Source of the DNA: Alphaproteobacteria bacterium
GTDB lineage: Bacteria; Pseudomonadota; Alphaproteobacteria; Rs-D84
DNA: 38,150 bases
NCBI GenBank assembly: GCA_017650505.1
Contig: JAGCET010000036.1
Span: 1-38,150, forward strand
Reading direction: 5' to 3'
The notes beneath the pieces were generated by a model. The model was not told the DNA's origin and searched no databases. It saw only the letters and a list, made by a program, of their open reading frames with translations. Positions 14,248 to 21,778 of the stretch are shown here, piece after piece. Both the position numbers and the translations under genes were made by a program. Positions within the stretch are counted from its first letter, which is position 1, and every line of letters begins with the position of its first letter.

Positions 14248-14754
14248 ATGAGAACTATGGGTTTTTTGCGGAAATTTAGCATTTTTTCGCTGTGCACACT
14301 GTTCATTGCGGCGCCGTTTTTTGCGTCCGCCGATACCGTTTTAACAAGTCATGCATATGTTGATGGCAAGATTCAGGCCCAAGGATCTGCGTCGGGTTCT
14401 ATTTTTAGTGCATCTTCGCCGGATGACAAGGCCCCATCTGCCAAGGCGGTATATACCGCATTAAACGCTTCGACAACCAATATTTTGACCGGAACCCAGG
14501 ACAACACAGATACAACTCATGCGCTGACGAATGCTGCAACGACAACTGCATTGACCGCTAAGCAGACAAAACCTTCCACCGCTAAGGTTGGTCAGGTTCT
14601 GACATACACTGGCTCAACCGCGGGTGCAACGGTTTCTGATTTAAATGCAAACGTCGCGGCATCATTTGTTAAGATTCCGGTTGCAACAGGTGACCCGAAC
14701 GCGGCCAGCAATCCCGGAACCGTGTCTTCTATGTCTTCAATATGGTTGCAATAG
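14248..14754 (+). CDS. Secreted TSxxYVD-family surface protein (short form)
   Basis: A ~168-residue exported protein. A signal peptide (about 1-28, ending ASA) is followed immediately by DTVLTSHAYVDGKIQAQ. This is the same motif seen after the signal in the 20486 product (TSREYVDAGLGTKQ) and the 31960 product (TSQEYVNDRVGRSQ). The rest is Ala/Thr/Ser-rich with blocks such as DDKAPSAKAVYTALNAS and no cysteines, like a stalk. It ends abruptly in MSSIWLQ. It may be a minimal member or one lacking the C-terminal Cys-rich domain. The start is ambiguous: TTG 14230 (AAAGGA four nt away), ATG 14248 or ATG 14257 are possible. A terminator follows. Function is unknown; surface adhesin or tail-fibre-like stalk is a guess. 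Confidence 0.7.
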   Translation: MRTMGFLRKFSIFSLCTLFIAAPFFASADTVLTSHAYVDGKIQAQGSASGSIFSASSPDDKAPSAKAVYTALNASTTNILTGTQDNTDTTHALTNAATTTALTAKQTKPSTAKVGQVLTYTGSTAGATVSDLNANVAASFVKIPVATGDPNAASNPGTVSSMSSIWLQ

Positions 14755-14770
14755 AAAGATAATTAAACAA

Positions 14771-14802
14771 AAAACACCGGCAATCGCCGGTGTTTTTTGT
14801 TT
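14771..14802. terminator. Terminator between the 14248 gene and the thioesterase gene
   Basis: ACACCGGC (14774-14781), loop AATC, GCCGGTGT (14786-14793), with A-rich sequence before and TTTTTGTTTTT after. It suits both convergent genes. Confidence 0.9.
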
Positions 14803-14812
14803 TTAACATCTT

Positions 14813-15550
14813 TTACCGTGGTTCCCAATAACACACAGCTTGGGCCCGTTCCACGTTATCATCGGTGCGAATACGGTGTCGCGTCACCAACCCGTCAATC
14901 TTTACATCGGTATAGATTTGTGGCGTAGTGGGTGAAATTTCGCGTTTATAGTTCAATTCTATTCCGCGCAACACGTGTGAATCGCGATATGCGTATCCAA
15001 CACTTTCCGTTGCCCAAACCGCATAGACGGCGTTATTTATGTGCTGATTTTCATCTATGTCATCGAAACGGCATTTCAACATATGTGTTTTTTCTGCATC
15101 AAAATCCGGGAAACGTTCAAACCTGCGGTCGTATGCCCGAATCACATCCGTGGGCCATTCGCACTTTAACCATTCATCAAGACGCACTGGACGACGGCGT
15201 TCCAAATCTATTAAAACCCATTGGGACGTTGCGCGTACCTTTAACTTACCGCTTTCATCGCGAATTTCAAAATCACGTGTCGCGCGCAGGTTATCTTGGA
15301 CCGCGGGCCATGATGAATAGGTCAAAATTTCGCCATTTCGTGGCATATCGACAATATCCACCAAATAATGTGTGACAACCCATGCAATATTGTTTTCGTG
15401 AATAAATGTACGGCCACACCCCAACATTTCTGCATGTGTATCACCCATACCCTGAAGTTCGTTCATCAAAATTCCGGGGCGCATATTGCCATAGCGGTCA
15501 CACTGATACGCCAACAATTCGCGCGTTTTCACCAATTTTGTATCAGGCAT
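14813..15550 (-). CDS. Acyl-ACP thioesterase (FatA/FatB family)
   Basis: A 245-residue protein with the two-hotdog layout of bacterial acyl-ACP thioesterases, which release fatty acids from acyl carrier protein. In the first half, RYGNMRPGILMNELQGMG and DMPRNGEILTYSSWP match the family. In the second, DENQHINNAVYAVWATES carries the N-x-H pattern (DxNxHxNN) of the second hotdog. ATG 15550 is chosen because upstream in-frame codons lie inside valS. The stop of valS is one nt away, so the two are one operon with likely translational coupling. In host-associated bacteria such enzymes can adjust membrane or released fatty acids; the substrate length cannot be read here. Confidence 0.85.
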   Translation of the reverse strand: MPDTKLVKTRELLAYQCDRYGNMRPGILMNELQGMGDTHAEMLGCGRTFIHENNIAWVVTHYLVDIVDMPRNGEILTYSSWPAVQDNLRATRDFEIRDESGKLKVRATSQWVLIDLERRRPVRLDEWLKCEWPTDVIRAYDRRFERFPDFDAEKTHMLKCRFDDIDENQHINNAVYAVWATESVGYAYRDSHVLRGIELNYKREISPTTPQIYTDVKIDGLVTRHRIRTDDNVERAQAVCYWEPR

Positions 15551-15551
15551 T

Positions 15552-17951
15552 TTAGTTTTCCCCCGCATCTGCAACAATAAAATCCACCGAAACGCCAACA
15601 ACTAGGTTGTTTGCGCGTGCGCCCGATTTTATCAGTTCGTATAATGCCGTTGGCACATTGCTTGGTACGTGCAGTGTTTCCAATTTTGCACCATTACCAA
15701 TCTTGCGTTCGGTACGCAGACCACGGACCGTGTGAATCACATCGATAGCATATTGCATATCGGAAACATCAGTATTGTATTCGTCATTCACATTCGGATA
15801 TTCGGTCAAGTGCAAAGTCTTTCCGCCTTCAAATGGTTGGTATATCTTTTGCCACAATTCTTCGGTTAAGAATGGAATGAACGGCGCATACAGACCAATT
15901 ATCGCGCGCAAAACCGTCCACAATGTCCATTGGGCCGCACGTTTCGATTCGTCGCCATATTTTTCCGGCGACCAAAAACGGTCTTTGATAAATTCAATGT
16001 ATTGGTCGCATAATATATCCCAGAAAAACGTGTCAATCGCACTGCGCGCATTCATTGTGTCGAATTTATCCATGTTTTTACGAACGTCAACAATAGTTTT
16101 GTTTAATTCAGACAACAACCAACGGTCTTCTATCGGACGTGTTGCAACCGCGGGCATTTCTGATTTCGGATTGAAATCTTCCAAATTACCCAATGAAAAC
16201 CGCGCAACATTCCACAATTTGGTCAACAGTTTTGAACCGCGTTTAACATCTGCATCTATGTACGGCATATTTGTACCAATCGGCGCAGTTGAAATCCAAT
16301 AACGCAAAGCATCAACACCGTATTTTGCAATTGGTTCTTCGGGGTCGGTACCATTCCCTTTGCTTTTTGACATTTTTTTACCATGCGCGTCAACAACTAT
16401 GCCGTGCAGGTAAACCGTCTTAAACGGTACTTCGCCCATAGTATACAGCGCCATCATTATCATACGTGCAACCCAGAAAAAGATAATATCAGAACCGGTG
16501 CATAAATAATCGGTCGGGTAATAGCGCTTTAATTCCGGTGTTTCATCGGGCCAACCAAGTGTTGAAAACGGCCACAATCCGGACGAGAACCATGTATCCA
16601 AAGTATCAGGGTCGTGTGTAAGATTTTTGCCACCCGATTGTTTAATCGCGTCTTCTTCGGTTTCGGCGACATAAACATTTCCGTCTGCATCGTACCATGC
16701 CGGTATGTGATGCCCCCACCACAATTGACGTGAAATTGTCCACGGACGAATATTATTCATCCAAGACATAAATAAATTATAACGATGCTCGGGCAAGAAT
16801 TTTATTTTGCCTTCTTCGACCGCCTTAATCGCCGGCGCCGCCAATTTTTTTGCATCAACAAACCATTGTGTGGTTAACATTGGTTCAACCGGTACACCAC
16901 CACGTTCAGAATATGGGGTGGGTATAACACGATCTTCAATTTTCGTCATAAGACCGGCCGCTTCTATATCCTCTACAACTGCCTTGCGTGCAACATATCG
17001 GTCCATGCCCCAATATTTCTCTGGTACCGGTGATTCGCTTATCATTTTTGCATCTGGTGTTAAAATGCACACGTTTTTAAGGTTATGACGCAAACCAACC
17101 TCGTAATCATCAAAATCGTGCGCTGGTGTAATTTTCACCGCACCGGTACCTTTTTCTGGGTCTGCATGAATATCACCAACAATTGGAATTTCAATATTGG
17201 TCAACGGTATAATTGCCTTTTTGCCAATCAAGTGTTTTAACTTCTCGTTCTCGGGATGAATCGCAATCGCTTGGTCCCCGAACAGAGTTTCCGGTCGTGT
17301 TGTTGCAATTTCAATAAAACCACCGTCCACCAATGGATAATTGAAATAATAAAACTTGCCGTGTTCTTCGCGCGTTTCAATTTCCAAATCAGATACAGAC
17401 GTTTGTTGTTTCGGACACCAATTGACAAGTCGTTTATCACGATAAATCAAACCCTCGCGATACATTTTTACAAACAGTTTCGTAACAGCGCACGACAAAC
17501 CTTCATCCATTGTAAATCTTTCGCGTTTCCACGCCGGGGTTGCACCCAACGTATGCAATTGGCGCAAGATTTCACCACCCTTTTCATCTTTCCATTTCCA
17601 TGCAGCATCCAATTTTTCTTTCAATGTCAATGAATGCGGATTTATTCCATGCTTTGACAGGTCGCGTTCAACCAATAACTGGGTCGCAATGGCCGCATGA
17701 TCCGTTCCTGGTTGCCACAATACATCAAACCCACACATACGTTTATACCGACAAACCATATCAGATAAAACATTGTCCAACACGTGTCCCATGTGCAGAT
17801 TACCGGTCACGTTTGGTGGCGGCATCATCATACAAAATGGAGTCTTGGACGAATTCACATCGTTCGCCCAAAAATCATTAGAATCCCAAAATTCTTGGAT
17901 ACGCGTTTCGATATCGCGCGGATTTATATTTTTGCCCAGTTCTATTTTCAT
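15552..17951 (-). CDS. valS: Valyl-tRNA synthetase, short form without the C-terminal coiled coil
   Basis: A 799-residue class Ia synthetase that charges tRNA-Val. PPPNVTGNLHMGHVLDN contains the HIGH-type signature (HMGH), and KKMSKSKGNGTDP is the KMSKS loop. GTDHAAIATQLLVER and NWCPKQQTSVSDLEIE mark the editing-domain region. The anticodon-binding domain is present (about 600-750). The protein stops at DFIVADAGEN, where most bacterial ValRS continue with a ~70-residue coiled coil that grips the tRNA; that part is missing. The stop is followed after one nt by the thioesterase start, so the short end looks genuine. AAGGG precedes the ATG; the promoter is at 17979-18006. Confidence 0.95.
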   Translation of the reverse strand: MKIELGKNINPRDIETRIQEFWDSNDFWANDVNSSKTPFCMMMPPPNVTGNLHMGHVLDNVLSDMVCRYKRMCGFDVLWQPGTDHAAIATQLLVERDLSKHGINPHSLTLKEKLDAAWKWKDEKGGEILRQLHTLGATPAWKRERFTMDEGLSCAVTKLFVKMYREGLIYRDKRLVNWCPKQQTSVSDLEIETREEHGKFYYFNYPLVDGGFIEIATTRPETLFGDQAIAIHPENEKLKHLIGKKAIIPLTNIEIPIVGDIHADPEKGTGAVKITPAHDFDDYEVGLRHNLKNVCILTPDAKMISESPVPEKYWGMDRYVARKAVVEDIEAAGLMTKIEDRVIPTPYSERGGVPVEPMLTTQWFVDAKKLAAPAIKAVEEGKIKFLPEHRYNLFMSWMNNIRPWTISRQLWWGHHIPAWYDADGNVYVAETEEDAIKQSGGKNLTHDPDTLDTWFSSGLWPFSTLGWPDETPELKRYYPTDYLCTGSDIIFFWVARMIMMALYTMGEVPFKTVYLHGIVVDAHGKKMSKSKGNGTDPEEPIAKYGVDALRYWISTAPIGTNMPYIDADVKRGSKLLTKLWNVARFSLGNLEDFNPKSEMPAVATRPIEDRWLLSELNKTIVDVRKNMDKFDTMNARSAIDTFFWDILCDQYIEFIKDRFWSPEKYGDESKRAAQWTLWTVLRAIIGLYAPFIPFLTEELWQKIYQPFEGGKTLHLTEYPNVNDEYNTDVSDMQYAIDVIHTVRGLRTERKIGNGAKLETLHVPSNVPTALYELIKSGARANNLVVGVSVDFIVADAGEN

Positions 17952-17978
17952 ATCTTTACCCTTATGTTATTTTGATGA

Positions 17979-18006
17979 ATTCTATCAAATAGAAAATGAA
18001 ATTCAA
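17979..18006 (-). promoter_or_regulatory. Promoter of valS-thioesterase operon
   Basis: Minus strand: TTGAAT (18006-18001), 16-nt spacer, TAGAAT (17984-17979). +1 near 17972 gives a ~21-nt leader with AAGGG. Confidence 0.6.
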
Positions 18007-18018
18007 GTACGTATATTT

Positions 18019-18738
18019 TTATTCTGCACGGACGACGCGACAAAATACTACGCCATAGATTTCCGTTGCGCCCGCACGGCGCAAGACGCGCGCCAGTTCT
18101 GCAAAAGTTGCCCCGGACGTCATAACGTCGTCAACCAACAAAATCTTTTTGCCACGAATACGTTCACGGTGTACGACATTAAAGACGCCACGAATATGGG
18201 TGGCGCGTTGTGCGTGGGTCTTGTGCCCCATATTCGGCCGATATTTACGATGTACGCTATCAAAGTCAATCGGCACCCCGTACGCGTGCGAAATTTCACG
18301 TGCCAACAATGTCGCCTGGTTATATCCGCGGTGGAATAAACGTCGTGCGGCCAACGGTACCGGCATAATCATATCTGGTTTTATACCAACATCACGCAGG
18401 GCCCAAATCATCGCACGCGACATAAATCGTGCAAATTTTATTTTCCCGCCATGCTTAAACGGCAACATTACCAAACGCGACATGTCATCATAAACGCACG
18501 CGGCACGCACAATATCCAAATCGTTCTTGCCTGCGGCGCACACCGGACACATTGCGAGTGAATCAGGTTCATATCCGTCCGGGAATGGGTATCCACATAC
18601 CGCACAGTGCGCGCCGTCTATCCAATCAAAACAACCCCAACAATCGCCGCACAATTCGCCGTGTGTCTCAACCGGCGTACCACATATTGGGCACGCCGGC
18701 GGAAATAAAAATTCAACAATATGCGAAAGAATGGACAA
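18019..18738 (-). CDS. comF: ComF-family phosphoribosyltransferase-like protein
   Basis: A 239-residue protein with the ComF layout. An N-terminal zinc-ribbon region has several CxxC pairs (CPIC, CGDC, CAVC, CPVC within the first ~75 residues). A type I phosphoribosyltransferase fold follows, with the PRPP loop ILLVDDVMTSGAT near the C-terminus. HRGYNQA and the PVPLxxxRLxxRGxNQ-like segment are typical. ComF is needed for DNA uptake in naturally competent bacteria, probably at the cytoplasmic face of the membrane. The start is TTG, directly after the TAA of the OmpA-like gene (TAATTG), so translation is probably coupled. No separate ribosome site is evident. Confidence 0.9.
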   Translation of the reverse strand: MSILSHIVEFLFPPACPICGTPVETHGELCGDCWGCFDWIDGAHCAVCGYPFPDGYEPDSLAMCPVCAAGKNDLDIVRAACVYDDMSRLVMLPFKHGGKIKFARFMSRAMIWALRDVGIKPDMIMPVPLAARRLFHRGYNQATLLAREISHAYGVPIDFDSVHRKYRPNMGHKTHAQRATHIRGVFNVVHRERIRGKKILLVDDVMTSGATFAELARVLRRAGATEIYGVVFCRVVRAE

Positions 18739-20076
18739 TTACCAACTCATACTTTTATATGTTTTGGAACCGACAGTGTCCCCAAACATATTGCGCTTTT
18801 GCCGTGTCAGTGTTTCGTATTGTTCGTTCGAAATTATGCGCAAAACGAATCCGGGTTCATCACGATTCGACAAAACCGGCACAATTCGTTGTTCGGCCAC
18901 GCCGGTATCGCGCAGGACTTGTTCCACAATTGCCAAACGCCGGGCCGTCAACTTTCGCGCATCGGTCGATGTTGTTGCAGACGCCGGAATTGCAATTTGA
19001 ATTGCGCGCTTTGGGTTGGAAACCACGATTCCCGCATATTCGGACAGCAAATTATAATTTTCACGCGACAATGCAGAATCAGAATTTCTGAATCCTATTT
19101 TTATTTCAAGTGGCCGAATTTTTTCCGCATCCTCGGACAGGTCGCGCGCAGATGTGAATCCTTCAAATCCAGAACCCATATCACTTACCACGTCAAATTT
19201 ATCGTCAATAGAATAGGTCGACAGGTGCTTGTTTTCCGACAAGAATGTTTTTCGAAACGCGCGACGCAATTCAGACGGCGACATTTTTGTCATATCGTTG
19301 CGAACTTCTTCAATGCGTGTTGGTGCATCTTTTTTTACGGCGCGCACAACGACGTCATTACTTATCAAATCATCACGCGGCACAACAACACGCGACAGTT
19401 TAACACCATCGTCTGCGTCCGCCGGCCGTATAACGGATGCCGGAACTTCCATGTTTGTGTGTGGTGCAATCTGGGCCGTTGTCGTCGCGGTATCTTCGTG
19501 CGAAAAATAAGAACTACGTGTCGCCGATTCGGCCTGTTGTTGCAAATCGATTAGTCGCGCAATTTGGGCATCTAAATCAGACGTTTTTGCCGCGATATTT
19601 GTAATTTCATCGCCGCGATTCAAATTCGATTTACCAATCGATGAAATACTTTCCTCGGGCAATAATTCGTTCGATGTAATCAGTGAAAATTCATTCGCGT
19701 GCGGCATGCGCAACGCCGCATCACCCCTGGCCCACAAATCAGAACTTGGGCGATTGGGAATTAAATATTCTGGGGTCGCCGCGATTTTTTCACCCGTGTC
19801 TTTATTTAGCGCCGCTTTTTTTGGTGCAGGTTTCGCACCACGCGAAACGATATTTTTTTTTGCACCCGTTGGTCGTGGCGATACATTATTAGATACCGGA
19901 ACCAATTGCTTTGCCGAAATAGTCTGTGGACGCGTTGCGACATTTTGTTCGGTCGCACCATATTGTGCACGTGCCGAAACAGCACCCGCCGACATATTTA
20001 CTGCAGGTAACCGCGCCCCCGCAAATGCCGGTGAAACCAACAAAATTCCAACATAAGATATATATTTTGAATTCAT
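18739..20076 (-). CDS. Exported OmpA-like C-terminal domain protein
   Basis: A 445-residue protein. A signal peptide (about 1-19, ending AFA) is followed by a long Ala/Ser/Thr/Arg-rich low-complexity segment like those of the 5265 and 8569 products. A central charged region comes next. The OmpA/MotB-like domain lies at about 320-415: IKIGFRNSDSALSRENYNLL, then IQIAIPASA, ARKLTARRLAIVEQVL and GVAEQRIVPV. This matches the IxFxxxSxxL...I.GhtD...aRa..V...L...Gi pattern, but the usual G-H-(T/A)-D is replaced. OmpA domains bind peptidoglycan. AAAGGA precedes ATG 20076. It is the first gene of an operon with comF. Promoter TTGCGC-18-TATGAT lies upstream. Confidence 0.75.
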   Translation of the reverse strand: MNSKYISYVGILLVSPAFAGARLPAVNMSAGAVSARAQYGATEQNVATRPQTISAKQLVPVSNNVSPRPTGAKKNIVSRGAKPAPKKAALNKDTGEKIAATPEYLIPNRPSSDLWARGDAALRMPHANEFSLITSNELLPEESISSIGKSNLNRGDEITNIAAKTSDLDAQIARLIDLQQQAESATRSSYFSHEDTATTTAQIAPHTNMEVPASVIRPADADDGVKLSRVVVPRDDLISNDVVVRAVKKDAPTRIEEVRNDMTKMSPSELRRAFRKTFLSENKHLSTYSIDDKFDVVSDMGSGFEGFTSARDLSEDAEKIRPLEIKIGFRNSDSALSRENYNLLSEYAGIVVSNPKRAIQIAIPASATTSTDARKLTARRLAIVEQVLRDTGVAEQRIVPVLSNRDEPGFVLRIISNEQYETLTRQKRNMFGDTVGSKTYKSMSW

Positions 20077-20097
20077 ATTCCTTTCCTTCCTAAATCT

Positions 20098-20127
20098 ATC
20101 ATAGAACAAATTACGAATCGGGCGCAA
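20098..20127 (-). promoter_or_regulatory. Promoter of the OmpA-like/comF operon
   Basis: Minus strand: TTGCGC (20127-20122), 18-nt spacer, TATGAT (20103-20098). Confidence 0.5.
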
Positions 20128-20136
20128 GCAAAAAAT

Positions 20137-20173
20137 GATTAGTGTTTAGTATTAGTGATAGTGGTTAGTGATG
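20137..20173. repeat. Tandem (T)TAGTG repeat (inverted CACTAAC type)
   Basis: Five TTAGT/TAGTG units in 37 bases (GATTAGTG, TTTAGTA, TTAGTGA, TAGTGG, TTAGTGATG). They are the reverse complement of the CACTAAC repeats at 4108 and 8432. No GC-rich hairpin is included in this copy. Confidence 0.55.
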
Positions 20174-20216
20174 TTAATTCAAAACAGGTCTGTAAAATAG
20201 TTTATAATTTTTTCAC

Positions 20217-20246
20217 TTGCGCGGATTTGATGGTTTTTGTTATAGT
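20217..20246 (+). promoter_or_regulatory. Probable promoter of the structured leader
   Basis: TTGCGC (20217-20222), 18-nt spacer, TATAGT (20241-20246). +1 falls near 20253, directly before the first hairpin of the leader. Another TATAAT at 20203-20208 has no good -35. Confidence 0.45.
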
Positions 20247-20252
20247 TATTTT

Positions 20253-20485
20253 GAATCGAATGGGAATTCGATTTAGGGCTGTCATGAGCTCATTAAAACC
20301 AGTCGGCACTTTATGTCGTAATCCACAAAAATTTCGATATTTTGTGTCGTAAAGAAAACACCCCGAATGTCGGGGTGCCCATGGCGAATGTATAAAGGCC
20401 ATGGGAGTCATTACTGGTATGATTCATGAACGCCCCGACCTGTCGAAATTCGACGGCGGTTTTGTTGTAAACAAAGGGGAAAAAT
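20253..20485 (+). ncRNA. Hairpin-rich ~230-nt leader RNA, unknown class
   Basis: Between the promoter and the ATG at 20486 there are five successive hairpins. They are AATCGAAT/ATTCGATT (20254-20273); CACAAAAAT...ATATTTTGTG with a TTCG loop (about 20323-20346); CACCCCGA/TCGGGGTG (about 20359-20377); CCCATGGC/GCCATGGG (20378-20385 with 20398-20405); and CGCC...GTCGA-AAT-TCGAC...GGCG followed by TTTTG (about 20431-20464). The last resembles a terminator ahead of the ribosome site. No known riboswitch was recognised. It may be a cis-regulatory leader for the surface-protein gene or an independent small RNA. No protein-coding gene is supported in 20077-20485. Confidence 0.45.
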
Positions 20486-21277
20486 ATGAAAAAAGTTATA
20501 TTTGCAATTTGTATGTTGTGTACGGGTGCGGCGTTTGCGGCGAATGAAGAATCGATTACGTCGCGGGAATACGTCGATGCGGGATTGGGCACAAAACAAG
20601 ACACACTTACCACGACCGGTACGGGTGCGATGACGTTTGATTCGTCAGAAACCGATGGTATCGGACAAAAAGCAATTTATAATCCAAATGGCGATTATGC
20701 CACGCAACAAGATGCATTGGTCAGTGCATCGACCGCCAATGCCGCCGTGCAAAATGCCATCGCCGCAGAGTTTGTATGTATTGCGTGGAAAAATAATGAC
20801 CCAAACGATGAATGCTTGCTGGTGCAGATTCAAAATCGCACCACCCCAACAAAAAATTTGTTTGATATAAGTAAAATTCCTACACGTATCAGTACCACTA
20901 GCACTTCGATTATAAATAATGGAGATGGTTCCATTACTGTAACAACTGTGTCTAATAATAGCGCAGTAACAACCGATAGAAAATTATCTCAACTTGCCCC
21001 AGAATTGGTTGCAGGTAGAACCTATACGTTAAGTTTTAAAACAACAGGAACGGATAAGTATGCCCTGCTATATTGTTATGACGATACATCTAATCATACT
21101 ACATGGGGGACAGGGCGCTCGAAAGTAATAACCGCTGATTTACTTGATTGTTATGTGTTTTTTTATGCAAGTGGCGTGAATACAACCGCGACAATTTCCG
21201 ACATTCAAATCGAAGAAGGCACAACCGCAACGCCATACGTACCGTACGGTAATACATATATGCCGACCGGGAATTAA
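20486..21277 (+). CDS. Secreted TSxxYVD-family protein with phage-tail-like carbohydrate-binding module
   Basis: A 263-residue protein. Signal peptide about 1-18. The family motif TSREYVDAGLGTKQD is at 25-39. A linker with IGQKAIYN and LVSASTANAAVQNAI (about 59-91) is shared with the 31960 product. Then CIAWKNNDPNDECLLVQI leads into a beta-rich C-terminal module (about 122-257). That module begins NLFD, contains NGDGSITVTT, LVAGRTYTLSFK and the closing IQIEEGTTATPYVPYG. It resembles modules common in phage tail and receptor-binding proteins. Its DNA (about 20870-21200) is richer in A+T, with AGA, TTA and TCT codons rarely used nearby, suggesting acquisition. AAAGGGGA precedes the ATG. A structured leader lies upstream and a terminator follows. 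Confidence 0.8.
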   Translation: MKKVIFAICMLCTGAAFAANEESITSREYVDAGLGTKQDTLTTTGTGAMTFDSSETDGIGQKAIYNPNGDYATQQDALVSASTANAAVQNAIAAEFVCIAWKNNDPNDECLLVQIQNRTTPTKNLFDISKIPTRISTTSTSIINNGDGSITVTTVSNNSAVTTDRKLSQLAPELVAGRTYTLSFKTTGTDKYALLYCYDDTSNHTTWGTGRSKVITADLLDCYVFFYASGVNTTATISDIQIEEGTTATPYVPYGNTYMPTGN

Positions 21278-21313
21278 AAAAATGGTGCAGGGGCGCACCA
21301 TTCGGCAATCAAA

Positions 21314-21340
21314 AAAACCGCCAAATGGCGATTTTTTTAA
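21314..21340. terminator. Bidirectional terminator between the 20486 gene and rpmH
   Basis: AAAAAAACCGCC and GGCGATTTTTTT pair around loop AAAT with one C-A mismatch. A second hairpin, ATGGTGC...GCACCAT (about 21282-21300), lies before it. Confidence 0.75.
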
Positions 21341-21489
21341 TTTTCGGCCGCCACCGCAATTCTTTTGCGACCCGTCGCGCGACGACGATTTAACACGTCG
21401 CGTCCGCCCTTGGTTGCCATACGTGCGCGAAACCCATGCGTACGAATACGACGCGTTTTTGACGGTTGATAAGTTCTTTTCGTTGCCAT
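21337..21489 (-). CDS. rpmH: 50S ribosomal protein L34
   Basis: A 50-residue basic protein, read on the minus strand. It begins [20 protein letters not shown] and continues with [18 protein letters not shown], the unmistakable L34 signature. This copy has a few extra residues (IAVAAEN) at the end. AAAGGAT lies about six nt before the ATG. Downstream there is no rnpA, the usual partner; a terminator follows, then a convergent surface-protein gene. A 31-codon membrane ORF lies upstream in the same direction and may share its transcript. Confidence 0.95.
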   Translation of the reverse strand: MATKRTYQPSKTRRIRTHGFRARMATKGGRDVLNRRRATGRKRIAVAAEN

Positions 21490-21544
21490 TTCAAATCCTT
21501 TTGTGCGTATATTTAATCACAAGTTTTACAAAAAAGCAAATATT

Positions 21545-21640
21545 TTATTTACTTCTTATTATCCCCATTTTTTCCAAGGCAAACAATATAATGTGATATG
21601 CGACCAAAAATACGAATATGCTCCACAGTGGTCCAAACAT
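21545..21640 (-). CDS. Putative 31-residue membrane micro-protein upstream of rpmH
   Basis: Not a recognised family. The ORF encodes a short protein starting MFGPLWSIFVFLV and ending EKMGIIRSK. One hydrophobic helix (about residues 5-24) is followed by a basic tail. It has an excellent ribosome site (AAAGGAT, 21646-21652 on the minus strand, five nt from the ATG) and a consensus promoter (TTGACA-17-TACAGT). This supports real translation despite the small size. It lies 55 nt ahead of rpmH on the same strand and could be co-transcribed with it. Confidence 0.6.
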   Translation of the reverse strand: MFGPLWSIFVFLVAYHIILFALEKMGIIRSK

Positions 21641-21663
21641 TTTATATCCTTTTGTTTCTTACT

Positions 21664-21692
21664 ACTGTATTACAAATTTTTGACTTTGTCAA
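21664..21692 (-). promoter_or_regulatory. Promoter of the micro-protein/rpmH unit
   Basis: Minus strand: TTGACA (21692-21687), 17-nt spacer, TACAGT (21669-21664). Confidence 0.6.
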
Positions 21693-21715
21693 TCTAAAAA
21701 AATGCGCTTTATTTC

Positions 21716-21745
21716 TTGACCGCGGGCGCAAAAATTTGCTATCTT
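21716..21745 (+). promoter_or_regulatory. Promoter of gyrA
   Basis: TTGACC (21716-21721), 18-nt spacer, TATCTT (21740-21745); +1 near 21752. It is divergent from the rpmH-side promoter. Confidence 0.5.
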
Positions 21746-21778
21746 TCATATGCTATAAACCAAAGGAAAGTTGAAGTT

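Noticed and set aside
20155..20352. 65-codon plus-strand ORF in the 20.2-kb intergenic region (and minus-strand ORFs there)
   Set aside because: No ribosome site, it starts in a simple repeat and runs through palindromes; structured RNA explains the sequence better.
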